DNA of 64,000 nt, from assembly GCF_030325625.1 (NCBI RefSeq), contig NZ_JACAIS010000010.1:62001-126000 (forward strand), given 5' to 3'. The notes below the pieces were generated by a model, which was not told where the DNA came from, made no database searches, and was given only the letters and a program-made list of their open reading frames with translations. Position 1 is the first letter of the stretch; every line of letters begins with the position of its first letter. The position numbers and the translations under genes were made by a program. This document shows, piece after piece, positions 19,792-28,681 of this stretch. The stretch is from Sphingobacterium sp. N143 (GTDB lineage Bacteria; Bacteroidota; Bacteroidia; Sphingobacteriales; Sphingobacteriaceae).

Positions 19792-19947
19792 CTTAATAAC
19801 AAAGATAACCTTAATTTTAGAATCTATCAACGCATCTTAAAAACTTCCCTTGTTTATCAGGAATAATTTTATAGGTTTGTGGCATAGTTTATGTTTGGCA
19901 TAAGCTGTGCTACCTAATGATTGATATCTATAGATGGAGACCGTTCT

Positions 19948-20424
19948 ATGTTATTTTTGAACCATATGAGATTTTTGAGCCATTATATATTTTTACTTGT
20001 TTTTAGCCTTTTTGTCTATATGAAGGTTTCCGGACATGGTGTTAAGGGGGAGAGCGACCCAATTCAGCCTCATATGAGCCTGGAAAGTGATTTTTTAGGG
20101 AATATTTCGGAGGAGTTAAAGGCCTATTTAAAAGAGGGGAATGCCAAAAATATTGCGAAGTATTTCGGTTCAAATCTGACCTTATCGATCCTGGGCGAGA
20201 ATGGTGTGTACACAAAATACCAATCAGAGATTATGCTGAACACCTTTTTCAATCAGCATAAACCCAAATCCGTGAAATTGACGCAATCGAGTAATGCGAA
20301 TAATGGCTATCAATATTTCACCTTTTTGTTGGCTACAGAACAGGCCAACTACCGTGTTTTTATCAAGATCGGAACCGGATCAAACAACCATACGATTGAA
20401 GAACTTCGCGTGGATAAAAACTAG
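19948..20424 (+). CDS. DUF4783 family protein, exported
   Basis: A protein of about 158 residues restricted, as far as I know, to Bacteroidota. The N-terminus is hydrophobic (FLSHYIFLLVFSLFVYMKV), fitting a signal peptide or anchor. The remainder (starting at the LKAYLKEGNAKNIAKYF segment) is a small cone-shaped alpha+beta domain of the NTF2-like sort. ATG at 19948 is chosen because GGAGA lies 10 nt upstream; ATG at 19966 is also possible. It precedes nadC by 76 nt on the same strand. The function is unknown. Confidence 0.72.
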   Translation: MLFLNHMRFLSHYIFLLVFSLFVYMKVSGHGVKGESDPIQPHMSLESDFLGNISEELKAYLKEGNAKNIAKYFGSNLTLSILGENGVYTKYQSEIMLNTFFNQHKPKSVKLTQSSNANNGYQYFTFLLATEQANYRVFIKIGTGSNNHTIEELRVDKN

Positions 20425-20500
20425 CCAAAGCATTATTTTTTTGTAAATCTATTTTCCGATTAAAAAATTATTCCACATATTAGCCCAATAAAAGGTATTT

Positions 20501-21358
20501 ATGGAGAAGGAAATCAAGGACTACCTAGCACAATTTGTAAAGCAGGCAGTAACGGAAGATATCGGAGATGGAGATCACACCTCATTATCTACAATTGAGG
20601 AAGGTGCACAGGGAGAGGCTAAATTGATTGTCAAAGATCCCGGCATTATCGCGGGGGTTGAGGTTGCGCAGGCCATCATGGCCTATATTGACCAGACGTT
20701 GACCTGTGAGGTGCTTATCCAAGACGGGAGCGAGGTTGCGGTTGGCGATATTGCATTTTATGTAAGCGGGAATATCCAGAGTATTTTGTTGGCGGAACGG
20801 TTGGTGTTGAATGTGATGCAACGTATGAGTGGGATTGCTACAACGACACGAAAATATGTGGACCTATTGGAGGGGACAGCTACAAAAGTTCTCGATACCC
20901 GAAAAACTACTCCATTATTGCGGGTGCTGGAAAAAGAAGCCGTGCGGATCGGGGGTGGAACCAACCATCGTTTTGGTCTATTCGATATGATTTTGATTAA
21001 GGATAATCATGTGGATTACAGTGGTGGCATTGCAGCTGCATTACAGCGCGCAAATGACTACCGAAAGAAATTGAGCAAACCCATAGAAATAGAAATTGAA
21101 GTCCGAAATTTTGCGGAGCTTGATGAAGTTCTTAACTTTGGCGAAGTAGACCGGATCATGTTGGATAATTTTTCACCAGCAGATGTCGCCAAAGCTGTTC
21201 AAATTATCGATCATCGCTTTGAGACAGAAGCTTCTGGAGGAATAACGTTTGACACCATTCGGTCATATGCAGAGGCTGGTGTAGATTATATCTCAGTAGG
21301 AGCGCTAACGCATAGTGTTAAGAGCTTGGATCTTAGTCTGAAAGCCAAATTAATATAA
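20501..21358 (+). CDS. nadC: Nicotinate-nucleotide (quinolinate) pyrophosphorylase, carboxylating
   Basis: Converts quinolinate and PRPP to nicotinate mononucleotide in NAD synthesis. The 285 residues match the type II phosphoribosyltransferase family. Visible signatures are EDIGDGDHTSLST, AERLVLNVMQRMSGIAT, VLDTRKTTPLLRVLEKEAVRI split around the active-site Arg/Lys, GGGTNHRFGLFD, IEIEVRN and IMLDNFSP. It lies 15 nt before plsY, forming an operon. Confidence 0.97.
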   Translation: MEKEIKDYLAQFVKQAVTEDIGDGDHTSLSTIEEGAQGEAKLIVKDPGIIAGVEVAQAIMAYIDQTLTCEVLIQDGSEVAVGDIAFYVSGNIQSILLAERLVLNVMQRMSGIATTTRKYVDLLEGTATKVLDTRKTTPLLRVLEKEAVRIGGGTNHRFGLFDMILIKDNHVDYSGGIAAALQRANDYRKKLSKPIEIEIEVRNFAELDEVLNFGEVDRIMLDNFSPADVAKAVQIIDHRFETEASGGITFDTIRSYAEAGVDYISVGALTHSVKSLDLSLKAKLI

Positions 21359-21373
21359 GACTGATTTAATTTA

Positions 21374-22024
21374 ATGATATCAATTTATTTAGTAATTGCA
21401 GTATTACTAGCTTACTTGTTTGGTTCTATACCGACGGCAGTTTGGTTGGGCCAGGCATTTTATGGGGTAGATGTTCGGGAGTATGGGAGTGGTAATGCTG
21501 GAGCAACTAATACCTTTCGTGTATTGGGTCCAAGGGCGGGGTCCATTGTGATGTTTGTAGATATATTCAAAGGATGGACAGCTACAAACCTTGCTTATCT
21601 CATCGAACTGGGACAAAATACCAGTGATATTCAGTTTGTTAATTTTCAGTTAGCACTTGGTGTCATCGCCGTAATTGGACACTTGTTTCCTGTATTTGCA
21701 GGGTTTAGGGGGGGGAAAGGAGTAGCCACTTTATGTGGTATGATATTGGCCATACATATGCCGGCAGCGCTGGTCTGTGTGTCTGTGTTTGTTATTATTC
21801 TGCTGACAACACATTATGTGTCATTGAGCTCAATTTCAGCGGGTTTTGCATTTCCATTTAGTTTGGCATTTATTTTCAAGACCACCATTCCATCTGTGCT
21901 GCTATATGGAATTGCAATCTGTACATTATTATTAATTACCCATCAAAAAAATATTGAACGTTTGCTAAAAGGGCATGAATCCAAGATCTATCTATTCAAG
22001 AAAAAGTCCAAAGCAAAAGAATAG
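21374..22024 (+). CDS. plsY: Acyl-phosphate:glycerol-3-phosphate acyltransferase
   Basis: An inner-membrane enzyme that makes lysophosphatidate from acyl phosphate. Hydrophobic, 216 residues, with the family motifs FGSIPTAVW, YGSGNAGATNTFRVLG, GHLFPVFAGFRGGKGVAT and, near the C-terminus, a basic tail. It is 15 nt behind nadC and 42 nt before the M48 gene, so probably cotranscribed. Confidence 0.96.
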   Translation: MISIYLVIAVLLAYLFGSIPTAVWLGQAFYGVDVREYGSGNAGATNTFRVLGPRAGSIVMFVDIFKGWTATNLAYLIELGQNTSDIQFVNFQLALGVIAVIGHLFPVFAGFRGGKGVATLCGMILAIHMPAALVCVSVFVIILLTTHYVSLSSISAGFAFPFSLAFIFKTTIPSVLLYGIAICTLLLITHQKNIERLLKGHESKIYLFKKKSKAKE

Positions 22025-22066
22025 GCACAATAATTGCGTTCTTTAAAACATATTTAATAGATTATT

Positions 22067-22879
22067 ATGAAAGGAATGTTTAAGTATTCGGCTATGGTAT
22101 TAGCGTGCGCTACGCTAGCATCGGGGTTGTCCGGTTGCGCAACTTCAGCTGTTACTGGAAAAAAATATCTGAAATTGGTCAGTGCAGACCAGGTTAATCA
22201 ACAAGCTGCGTTGGCTTATAAAGATTTCTTATCCAAAAATAGCGCAAAGGTAGTCACCGGAACAGCTGATGCCGCCATGGTAAAACGTGTTGGAAACAGG
22301 TTGGCTACTGCCGTGAATCAATATTTACAAAGTACGGGCAAAGCGGATAAATTTAATTTCAATTGGGAGTTCAATCTGGTAAAAAGTGATGATGTGAATG
22401 CATGGTGTATGCCTGGAGGGAAGGTTGCTGTGTATACTGGAATATTACAAGTGACACGAAACGAAGCAGGTATGGCCACTGTGATGGGACATGAGATTGC
22501 ACACGCCATCGAGGAACATTCCGTCGCACAAGCTTCTAATCAAATGGCTTTACAATTGGGCGGACAAATTTTAGGTTCTGCTGCAGGTGTATCGGGTAAC
22601 AGTACACTCGGTATATTCAATAACCTCTATGGATTAGGCGGTAATTTGGCACAGCTGAAATTTTCAAGAAGTGATGAATCGTCTGCTGATGCTGCTGGGT
22701 TGATCATTATGGCCTTGGCCGGATATGATCCGCATGAAGCAATCAGTTTCTGGAAACGTATGGCTGCTGGTAGTCAAAAAGGACAACCTGAATTTTTGAG
22801 TACTCACCCAAGTGATGCCAGACGTATTGCGGATATTGAGAAGTTGATTCCAAATGCCATGAAATACTACAAAAAATAA
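22067..22879 (+). CDS. M48-family metalloprotease, lipoprotein
   Basis: A zinc endopeptidase of the periplasm or outer membrane similar to LoiP/YcaL. The lipobox is in LASGLSGCATS. The zinc motif is MGHEIAHAIEEHS (His142, Glu143, His146), with the third ligand in SRSDESSADAAGL at about residue 205. WCMPGGKVAVYTGIL is another family signature. The 270 residues match small M48 enzymes without TPR repeats. By family it would degrade misfolded outer-membrane proteins. Last gene of the nadC-plsY unit. Confidence 0.9.
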   Translation: MKGMFKYSAMVLACATLASGLSGCATSAVTGKKYLKLVSADQVNQQAALAYKDFLSKNSAKVVTGTADAAMVKRVGNRLATAVNQYLQSTGKADKFNFNWEFNLVKSDDVNAWCMPGGKVAVYTGILQVTRNEAGMATVMGHEIAHAIEEHSVAQASNQMALQLGGQILGSAAGVSGNSTLGIFNNLYGLGGNLAQLKFSRSDESSADAAGLIIMALAGYDPHEAISFWKRMAAGSQKGQPEFLSTHPSDARRIADIEKLIPNAMKYYKK

Positions 22880-22900
22880 AGAATAGTTTTATAAGGGAAA

Positions 22901-22935
22901 AAGGGGGTATGTAGCACACATACTCCCTTTTTTTT
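22901..22935 (+). terminator. Rho-independent terminator after the M48 gene
   Basis: AAGGGGGTATGT pairs with ACATACTCCCTT (one G-T pair), a 5-nt loop, and T8 follows. Confidence 0.88.
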
Positions 22936-22939
22936 GCTT

Positions 22940-23416
22940 CTATACACCAGCGATAGCGTCCGATATACCGAATATAATTCCAAATAGAAGTCCCATCAGG
23001 TTGAAGGCAATCGTGATGATAACGATGATTCCAATGAATTTATAATGTTTTTTCAGGGCATCAAAGCATAGTTCCAATTGAATGCTGTCCCGATTTTCGA
23101 TGGCTTTTTTTGCTTTGGATCCAAAATTATATAAGAAATAGATCGGCAGGCAGAAGAAAGCCAGGAACAACAGATAGCATATACCAAAAGTGGATAGAGA
23201 ACCAAAGCTTGTATATTCACCTGCACCCAGTGACATGGCGCTTGCTCCAAAGATGAGGCTGATCATGGTCAGGGCTGAGATGCCGATAAAAATAAAGCAG
23301 ATAATAGCCAAAAAATTGGCCCATTTAGCCGCAGAGGCTAAGAAAGATAACCCTACTGGCGATAATTTAATGTCTGTAGGTTCTTGAAAAGAAGAATTTT
23401 GAATACCGTCTTCCAT
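22940..23416 (-). CDS. Small membrane protein, DUF5362-like
   Basis: A protein of 158 residues with about four hydrophobic helices: a region starting WANFLAIICFIFIGISAL, one around LSTFGICYLLFLAFFCLPIY, and a C-terminal IGIIVIITIAFNLMGLLFGI. Between them is a cytoplasmic amphipathic stretch with SIQLELCFDALKKHYKFIG. ATG at 23416 is chosen since 32 upstream in-frame residues look non-coding. This pattern matches DUF5362 proteins of Bacteroidota. No function is known. Convergent with the M48 gene. Confidence 0.7.
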   Translation of the reverse strand: MEDGIQNSSFQEPTDIKLSPVGLSFLASAAKWANFLAIICFIFIGISALTMISLIFGASAMSLGAGEYTSFGSLSTFGICYLLFLAFFCLPIYFLYNFGSKAKKAIENRDSIQLELCFDALKKHYKFIGIIVIITIAFNLMGLLFGIIFGISDAIAGV

Positions 23417-23824
23417 GAAATAAAGAATTATATGGGTGTGCGAATTTCGAAAAAGTTCGTGATTAAAAAAACATATTTCTATAGAAACCATCGAGCATCT
23501 GGAATAGTTCACGATGATATGGTAAATATTGGCTTATGTAGTTAAATCGCTTCAAAAGCGAATTAATCAATTAAATTTTCGACTGACAGAAAGTTAATTA
23601 AATTTTTTAAAAAAGAAAGGGTCAGTGTGGAAGAATGTTGTTACAAATTCGTTGAGGTCATTTGATGTGGAAAACTATTTTTACGCATCCTGAGCTTCGA
23701 CTGAGCACTGCTTAAAGGTGTTGTAACGTTTATTTTGTGAAAAAATTATGTGTTGAGATCAGAATTTTTGAGTGGAGCAATATGAAGTGTATGTGGGATA
23801 GTATGTTAAGTTTATATTAAGTCC

Positions 23825-23854
23825 TTTGTTATTTAAAATCTCTTAGTAATTTTG
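23825..23854 (+). promoter_or_regulatory. Bacteroidota promoter of the Oar-like TonB receptor
   Basis: TTTG at 23825-23828 (-33) and TAATTTTG at 23847-23854 (-7), separated by 18 nt, fit the Bacteroidota consensus well. Transcription would start near 23861, about 20 nt before the ATG. The rest of the 466-nt gap (23417-23882) is AT-rich, with no further gene seen. Confidence 0.8.
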
Positions 23855-23882
23855 CTTAACATTTTTTAACAAATCATACTAT

Positions 23883-26800
23883 ATGAAAAGATCTTTACTC
23901 TTTTTTGCTCTTGTTATGGCTAGCTATGGGGCGGTACAGGCTCAGGTAACTACAAGTAGCATGACAGGGATCGTAACGCAAACGAATGGTAGTACTACAC
24001 AAGGAGCTACAATTAAGGCTACCCACGTACCATCAGGAACAGTTTATTCAGGTTCGGCAAATGCTGCTGGACGGTTTAATCTCGCCAATATGCGTGTTGG
24101 CGGCCCCTACAAAATTGAAGTAACTTATGTTGGTCAAAGTCCAGTAACTTATGAAGATGTATATCTTCAATTAGGGCAGCCATTTGTTCTAAATCCTGTG
24201 TTTGGAGAAAGTACAACTACATTGCAGGAAGTTACGGTTACGGCACAGGGCCGACGTACTCAGAAGACAGGTGCATCAACGAGTATTGGTCAAAAGCAAC
24301 TGCAGGAATTACCCCAAGTAGAACGTAGTATCACCGAATTTATGCGTTTGACTCCTCAGGCTAACGGAAATTCATTTGCAGGTAGGGATGCGCGTTATAA
24401 TAATTTACAAATAGACGGAGCTAATTTCAATAATGGTTTTGGTTTGAGTGGTGGTCCCATTCCTGGAGGAAACTCTCAACCGATCTCCTTAGATGCGATT
24501 GAGGCTATTTCTGTAAATATTGCACCCTTTGATGTTACTCAATCTGGCTTTACAGGGGCAGGTATCAATGCAGTGACGAAAAGTGGTACAAATACTGTAA
24601 AAGGTACAGCATATTATTTTCTTCAAAACCAGAGCTTACAAGGACGTAAGATCGAAGATGTCACATTGGATAAAGTTGATGCAGCGAAGAAAAATTTTGG
24701 TTTTAGTTTAGGTGGACCAATTATTAAAGACAAGTTATTCCTTTTTGTTAATGCTGAACGTGAAGAAGCTACCGGAGGAAATGCATCAGGAGCTAATTTA
24801 TGGCGTGCATCAGAAGATGGTACAGCTGATCCAAGTAATAATATTGCCAGAACAAAACGTTCGGAGTTGGAAGCTGTGCGTAATCACCTGATAAATCAAT
24901 GGGGATATGATCCAGGACGTTATGAGGGCTACGCAAATGAGGCGAAAGAAGGAAGCACGAAGTTTTTAGCGCGATTAGATTGGAATATTAATGATGTCCA
25001 TAAATTTGCACTACGCTATAATCAAGTGGTCGGAAACTCGATGCAGGTAGCAAATGCGAATTCTGGACCCAGACCAAGGGCTGATTTTGATGCATATGCT
25101 CGTGTAGGCCAAAACTCAATCACTTTTGAAAATGGTAATTATGCTTTTAAAAATGTGGTTAGATCGATTACTGCAGAATTGAATAGTAATTTTTCTTCAA
25201 GACTAAGTAACCAGTTCCTGGCAACCTATACCCGTATTCAGGATACACGAAGTACACCAAGTAACCAATTATTCCCATTTGTAGATATTGGTGATGGAAG
25301 TCATCAAGAGTTTTTGGATAATCCGGCAAATGCTGGTAAGCAACCTGGATTCTATAACAACTACATGAGTTTTGGTACCGAGTTGTTTTCTTACAATAAT
25401 GATGTGATTAATAACAATTACTCGTTTATCAATAATTTGAACCTACAGGCAGATAAACATAATTTTACATTTGGAGCTGCTTTTGAAATCCAGAATTATG
25501 GTAATAGCTATACGCGTATGGGGACCTCTTATTACCGTTATAATTCTGTAGAGGACTTTCTTTCTACCGGTGGGCCTAATGAGAAAGCGCCAATTATGTT
25601 TGGTTTAACCTATCCGTACGAAGGACAGGATACATATTCCCGTGTGAATTTTGGTTTAGCATCGTTATATGCACAAGATCGTTGGTCAGTTGCTGATAAT
25701 TTTACCTTGACTTACGGGATTCGTGCTGAACTACCAATTTATATGAATAAGTTAACTGCGAATCCATCAATAGATGCGTTGCGGTTATTGGATGTAAATG
25801 GTATGCCTAAAAATTATGATTCTGGTTTGTGGCCTAAATCAAGATTATTGGTATCTCCACGTTTAGGATTTAACTATGATGTATTTAAAGATCGCTCTTT
25901 AGTACTGCGTGGTGGAACAGGATTCTTTTCAGGACGTGTACCTTTTGTATGGTTGACCAATATGCCAACCAATGCCGGGGTATTGCAAAATGTTGTTGAA
26001 CCTGGATCATATAATGATGTGCAAGGATGGATAGGGAATGTTAAATTTAATCCAGACCCTTATTATCACTTGAATAATGTTCCTTCTGGTGCTGAAAACG
26101 TGTTCATCAAAACACCAAAAGATGGGGCTCCAAGCTCTTTTGCCTTAGTTGATAGAGAATTTAAAATGCCAATGGTATGGCGTACCAGTTTCGGAGCCGA
26201 TTATCAGATTCCGAATACACCATTAGTATTAACAGGAGATTTTCTATATACAAAAGATATCAATGCTGTGTTCCAATTTGGTGCTAACCGTGTAACACCA
26301 AATACCTTCTTAAACTATGGCTCATCGGGTGAAGCAGGTGATTACGGTGATAACAGGGTATTCTATCCGGAGGGTGTACAGGCTTATAATGATGCTATAG
26401 GTGCAAATAATGCCGTTGTATTGACCAATACAAATGTTAAAGGCCATGCAGTGAGTGCCACATTAGGATTGTCAGTGCCAAATTATAGAGGATTTAGTGG
26501 AAGTTTATTTTACACATATTCCGATTCACGAGAAGTGACAGGCAATACAGGATCAAACGCAAGCTCAGCATGGGGAGGATCAGCTAATATTCATGGCCCG
26601 AATGATCAATATTTATATCAATCAGCATTTGCCGTGCCACATCGTGTAGTCGCTAATTTGAGCTATCGCATTGAATATGCTAATCACTTGTCTACTACAG
26701 TTGGTATTTATTATAATGGCGCTTCTCAAGGAAGATTCTCATATACTTACGGGAACGATATAAATAATGATGGACAGAATGCTGATCTTATCTATTTGCC

Positions 26801-27317
26801 AAAAGAGATATCTTCATTGAAATTTCAAGAATACTCAGTGAAATACATGGATGATAAGAAAGTCGAGCATACCAAAACATTTACTGAAGCAGAACAGCGA
26901 GCTGGTCTTGAAGCTTACATTAAGGAAAATGGGCTTGAATCGTACCGTGGCAAATATCTTCCAAGAAATGCTTTTTCTATGCCTTGGTTGAACCGTTTTG
27001 ATGTACGTGTGTTGCAAGATTTATTTACAGATATTGGGTCGCGTAAACACAAATTACAGTTAAGCGTGGATGTGATTAATTTTGGGAATTTACTGAATAA
27101 AAGCTGGGGTGTTCAGAGTACATTAACTCCGGCAAGACAGTTTTTAAGCACTGCAGGTGCTGTACCAGCTGATGGTGTTCCTACTTTCCGCATGCATGCA
27201 ACAAATGATAGTTCAACAGAAGAAACTGGTCCGTACTTATCTAAAACTCCATTTCGAAACTTAAGCTCTTTATCGACTACGTGGAAAATGCAAGTTGGTG
27301 TGAGATATATATTCTAA
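23883..27317 (+). CDS. TonB-dependent receptor, Oar-like, with carboxypeptidase-regulatory N-terminal domain
   Basis: An outer-membrane beta-barrel protein of 1144 residues. A signal peptide (SLLFFALVMASYGAVQA) is followed by a CarboxypepD_reg-like domain (TGIVTQTNGSTTQGATIKAT), a TonB-box-like TLQEVTVTAQ, the plug (QLQELPQVERSITEFMRLTP, then GRDARYNNLQIDGA) and a long barrel ending in an aromatic residue (GVRYIF), the usual outer-membrane signal. There is no SusD partner, and the plug pattern matches the Oar group of Myxococcus and Bacteroidota rather than SusC. Oar in Myxococcus secretes proteins such as protease PopC, so export or uptake are both possible. The ligand is unknown. Confidence 0.9.
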   Translation: MKRSLLFFALVMASYGAVQAQVTTSSMTGIVTQTNGSTTQGATIKATHVPSGTVYSGSANAAGRFNLANMRVGGPYKIEVTYVGQSPVTYEDVYLQLGQPFVLNPVFGESTTTLQEVTVTAQGRRTQKTGASTSIGQKQLQELPQVERSITEFMRLTPQANGNSFAGRDARYNNLQIDGANFNNGFGLSGGPIPGGNSQPISLDAIEAISVNIAPFDVTQSGFTGAGINAVTKSGTNTVKGTAYYFLQNQSLQGRKIEDVTLDKVDAAKKNFGFSLGGPIIKDKLFLFVNAEREEATGGNASGANLWRASEDGTADPSNNIARTKRSELEAVRNHLINQWGYDPGRYEGYANEAKEGSTKFLARLDWNINDVHKFALRYNQVVGNSMQVANANSGPRPRADFDAYARVGQNSITFENGNYAFKNVVRSITAELNSNFSSRLSNQFLATYTRIQDTRSTPSNQLFPFVDIGDGSHQEFLDNPANAGKQPGFYNNYMSFGTELFSYNNDVINNNYSFINNLNLQADKHNFTFGAAFEIQNYGNSYTRMGTSYYRYNSVEDFLSTGGPNEKAPIMFGLTYPYEGQDTYSRVNFGLASLYAQDRWSVADNFTLTYGIRAELPIYMNKLTANPSIDALRLLDVNGMPKNYDSGLWPKSRLLVSPRLGFNYDVFKDRSLVLRGGTGFFSGRVPFVWLTNMPTNAGVLQNVVEPGSYNDVQGWIGNVKFNPDPYYHLNNVPSGAENVFIKTPKDGAPSSFALVDREFKMPMVWRTSFGADYQIPNTPLVLTGDFLYTKDINAVFQFGANRVTPNTFLNYGSSGEAGDYGDNRVFYPEGVQAYNDAIGANNAVVLTNTNVKGHAVSATLGLSVPNYRGFSGSLFYTYSDSREVTGNTGSNASSAWGGSANIHGPNDQYLYQSAFAVPHRVVANLSYRIEYANHLSTTVGIYYNGASQGRFSYTYGNDINNDGQNADLIYLPKEISSLKFQEYSVKYMDDKKVEHTKTFTEAEQRAGLEAYIKENGLESYRGKYLPRNAFSMPWLNRFDVRVLQDLFTDIGSRKHKLQLSVDVINFGNLLNKSWGVQSTLTPARQFLSTAGAVPADGVPTFRMHATNDSSTEETGPYLSKTPFRNLSSLSTTWKMQVGVRYIF

Positions 27318-27345
27318 TTATTATAAATAATTAAGCATATAAATG

Positions 27346-27380
27346 AAATCCCTGTCCATTTGGATAGGGATTTTTTTTGT
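27346..27380 (+). terminator. Rho-independent terminator after the Oar-like gene
   Basis: AAATCCCTGTCCA (27346-27358) pairs with TGGATAGGGATTT (27361-27373) with one G-T pair, followed by a T run. Confidence 0.9.
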
Positions 27381-27461
27381 TAATAAAATCGATCAGTGGA
27401 TGATCAATAGGTGTTTATAACCACCGCTTTTCCAGCTTCTCAATCAATATTTCCACCTAAT

Positions 27462-27507
27462 AGAACGAAATTTACCCCCTGCCAAGCTGCTGATATAACG
27501 ATATTTG
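27462..27507 (+). promoter_or_regulatory. Shared bipartite promoter element, copy 1 (before the GH105 gene)
   Basis: AGAACGAAATTTACCCCCTG (27462-27481), a 17-nt spacer, then CGATATTTG (27499-27507). The same arrangement occurs at 30889-30934 before susC. CTG and GATATTTG would sit as -33 and -7 with 18 nt between them, as in the Oar promoter; the upstream AGAAC-AAATTTAC part would be the extra, locus-specific site. The GH105 ATG follows 32 nt later. Confidence 0.6.
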
Positions 27508-27538
27508 ATTGATAACTTAATTATAAACCTCACAGATA

Positions 27539-28675
27539 ATGAAGAATTCCTTCATGACCGTACTCTTGGGTATTGGCACCCTTTTATCCTTTTGTGTTCA
27601 GGCACAAAGTATAGACTTAAAAAATTGGCCGGAAAAAGCTGACCCAATGAATGTAGGGCGTTTGGTCGCACAGCGTTTCGTCGAAAGCCCGCATAATAGC
27701 TTTAAACCCCCGGCTCCTCCGCGAACAATCACCTATCCTGAGGTCTGTACTTGGTATGGTGCATTGAAATTCGCTGAAGTAAGTCGTGATAAAGCATTAC
27801 TGAATCAATTGACACAACGCTTTATGCCGTTTTTTGATGCCGAAAAGCATCTGGTCCCAAGGCCCTGCCATGTGGACTTCGCCGTGTTTGGTACAGTTCC
27901 CCTTGAACTCTATAGGCAGACAAAAAATAAAACTTTTTATGATATGGGTATGCGCTTTGCTGACGCGCAATGGACTATTCCGATTGATTCGCCCCAAGTC
28001 GTCAAAGATGCCTATCAAAAATTCCTCGATAAAGGTTTGACCTGGCAGACCCGTTATTGGATTGATGATATGTATATGATTACCATGGTGCAATCCAAAG
28101 CATTTCAGGTGACTGGCGACCATAAATATATGGATCGGGCAGCCCATGAAATGGTGGTCTACCTCGATACTATCCAAAAAGAAAATGGCCTTTTCTACCA
28201 TGCACCGGATGCGCCTTTCTTTTGGGGGCGGGGCAATGGATGGATGGCTGCGGGCATGAGTGAGTTGCTCGCTTCATTAAGCCCTGATCATCCTAATAGA
28301 CCTGCAATATTGGCCTCTTACCGTAAGATGATGATGAGCCTCAAAGAATTCCAGCGGAAGGATGGTCTATGGGGCCAGCTGATAGATAAGCCCGAGTCCT
28401 GGGTCGAAACTTCGGGCTCGGCCATGTTTACTTATGCACTTATTATGGGGGTGAGGAACGGCTGGCTCGATACAAAAGAATATGCTCCAGTCGCCCGCAA
28501 AGCATGGTTGGCCTTAGTGGAATACATCAACCCACAGGGCGACATCTCACATGTCTGTGAAGGTACCAATCGTAAAAATGACTATCAATATTATTTAGAC
28601 CGTAAACAAAAAACGGGAGATATGCATGGTCAGGCTCCCATATTGTGGTGCGCATACGCACTGTTAAAAAAATAG
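27539..28675 (+). CDS. Unsaturated glucuronyl/rhamnogalacturonyl hydrolase (GH105/GH88 type)
   Basis: Removes the 4,5-unsaturated uronic acid left at the non-reducing end by polysaccharide lyases. The signal peptide (TVLLGIGTLLSFCVQA) sends it to the periplasm. An alpha6/alpha6 barrel is indicated by TRYWIDDMYMITMVQ (catalytic Asp region), FFWGRGNGWMAAGM and the C-terminal GQAPILWCAYALL. The 378 residues match GH105. It is 6 nt before the GH31 gene and forms an operon. The PL6 lyase further on would make its substrate. GH88 and GH105 cannot be separated with certainty. Confidence 0.88.
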   Translation: MKNSFMTVLLGIGTLLSFCVQAQSIDLKNWPEKADPMNVGRLVAQRFVESPHNSFKPPAPPRTITYPEVCTWYGALKFAEVSRDKALLNQLTQRFMPFFDAEKHLVPRPCHVDFAVFGTVPLELYRQTKNKTFYDMGMRFADAQWTIPIDSPQVVKDAYQKFLDKGLTWQTRYWIDDMYMITMVQSKAFQVTGDHKYMDRAAHEMVVYLDTIQKENGLFYHAPDAPFFWGRGNGWMAAGMSELLASLSPDHPNRPAILASYRKMMMSLKEFQRKDGLWGQLIDKPESWVETSGSAMFTYALIMGVRNGWLDTKEYAPVARKAWLALVEYINPQGDISHVCEGTNRKNDYQYYLDRKQKTGDMHGQAPILWCAYALLKK

Positions 28676-28681
28676 ATTGAT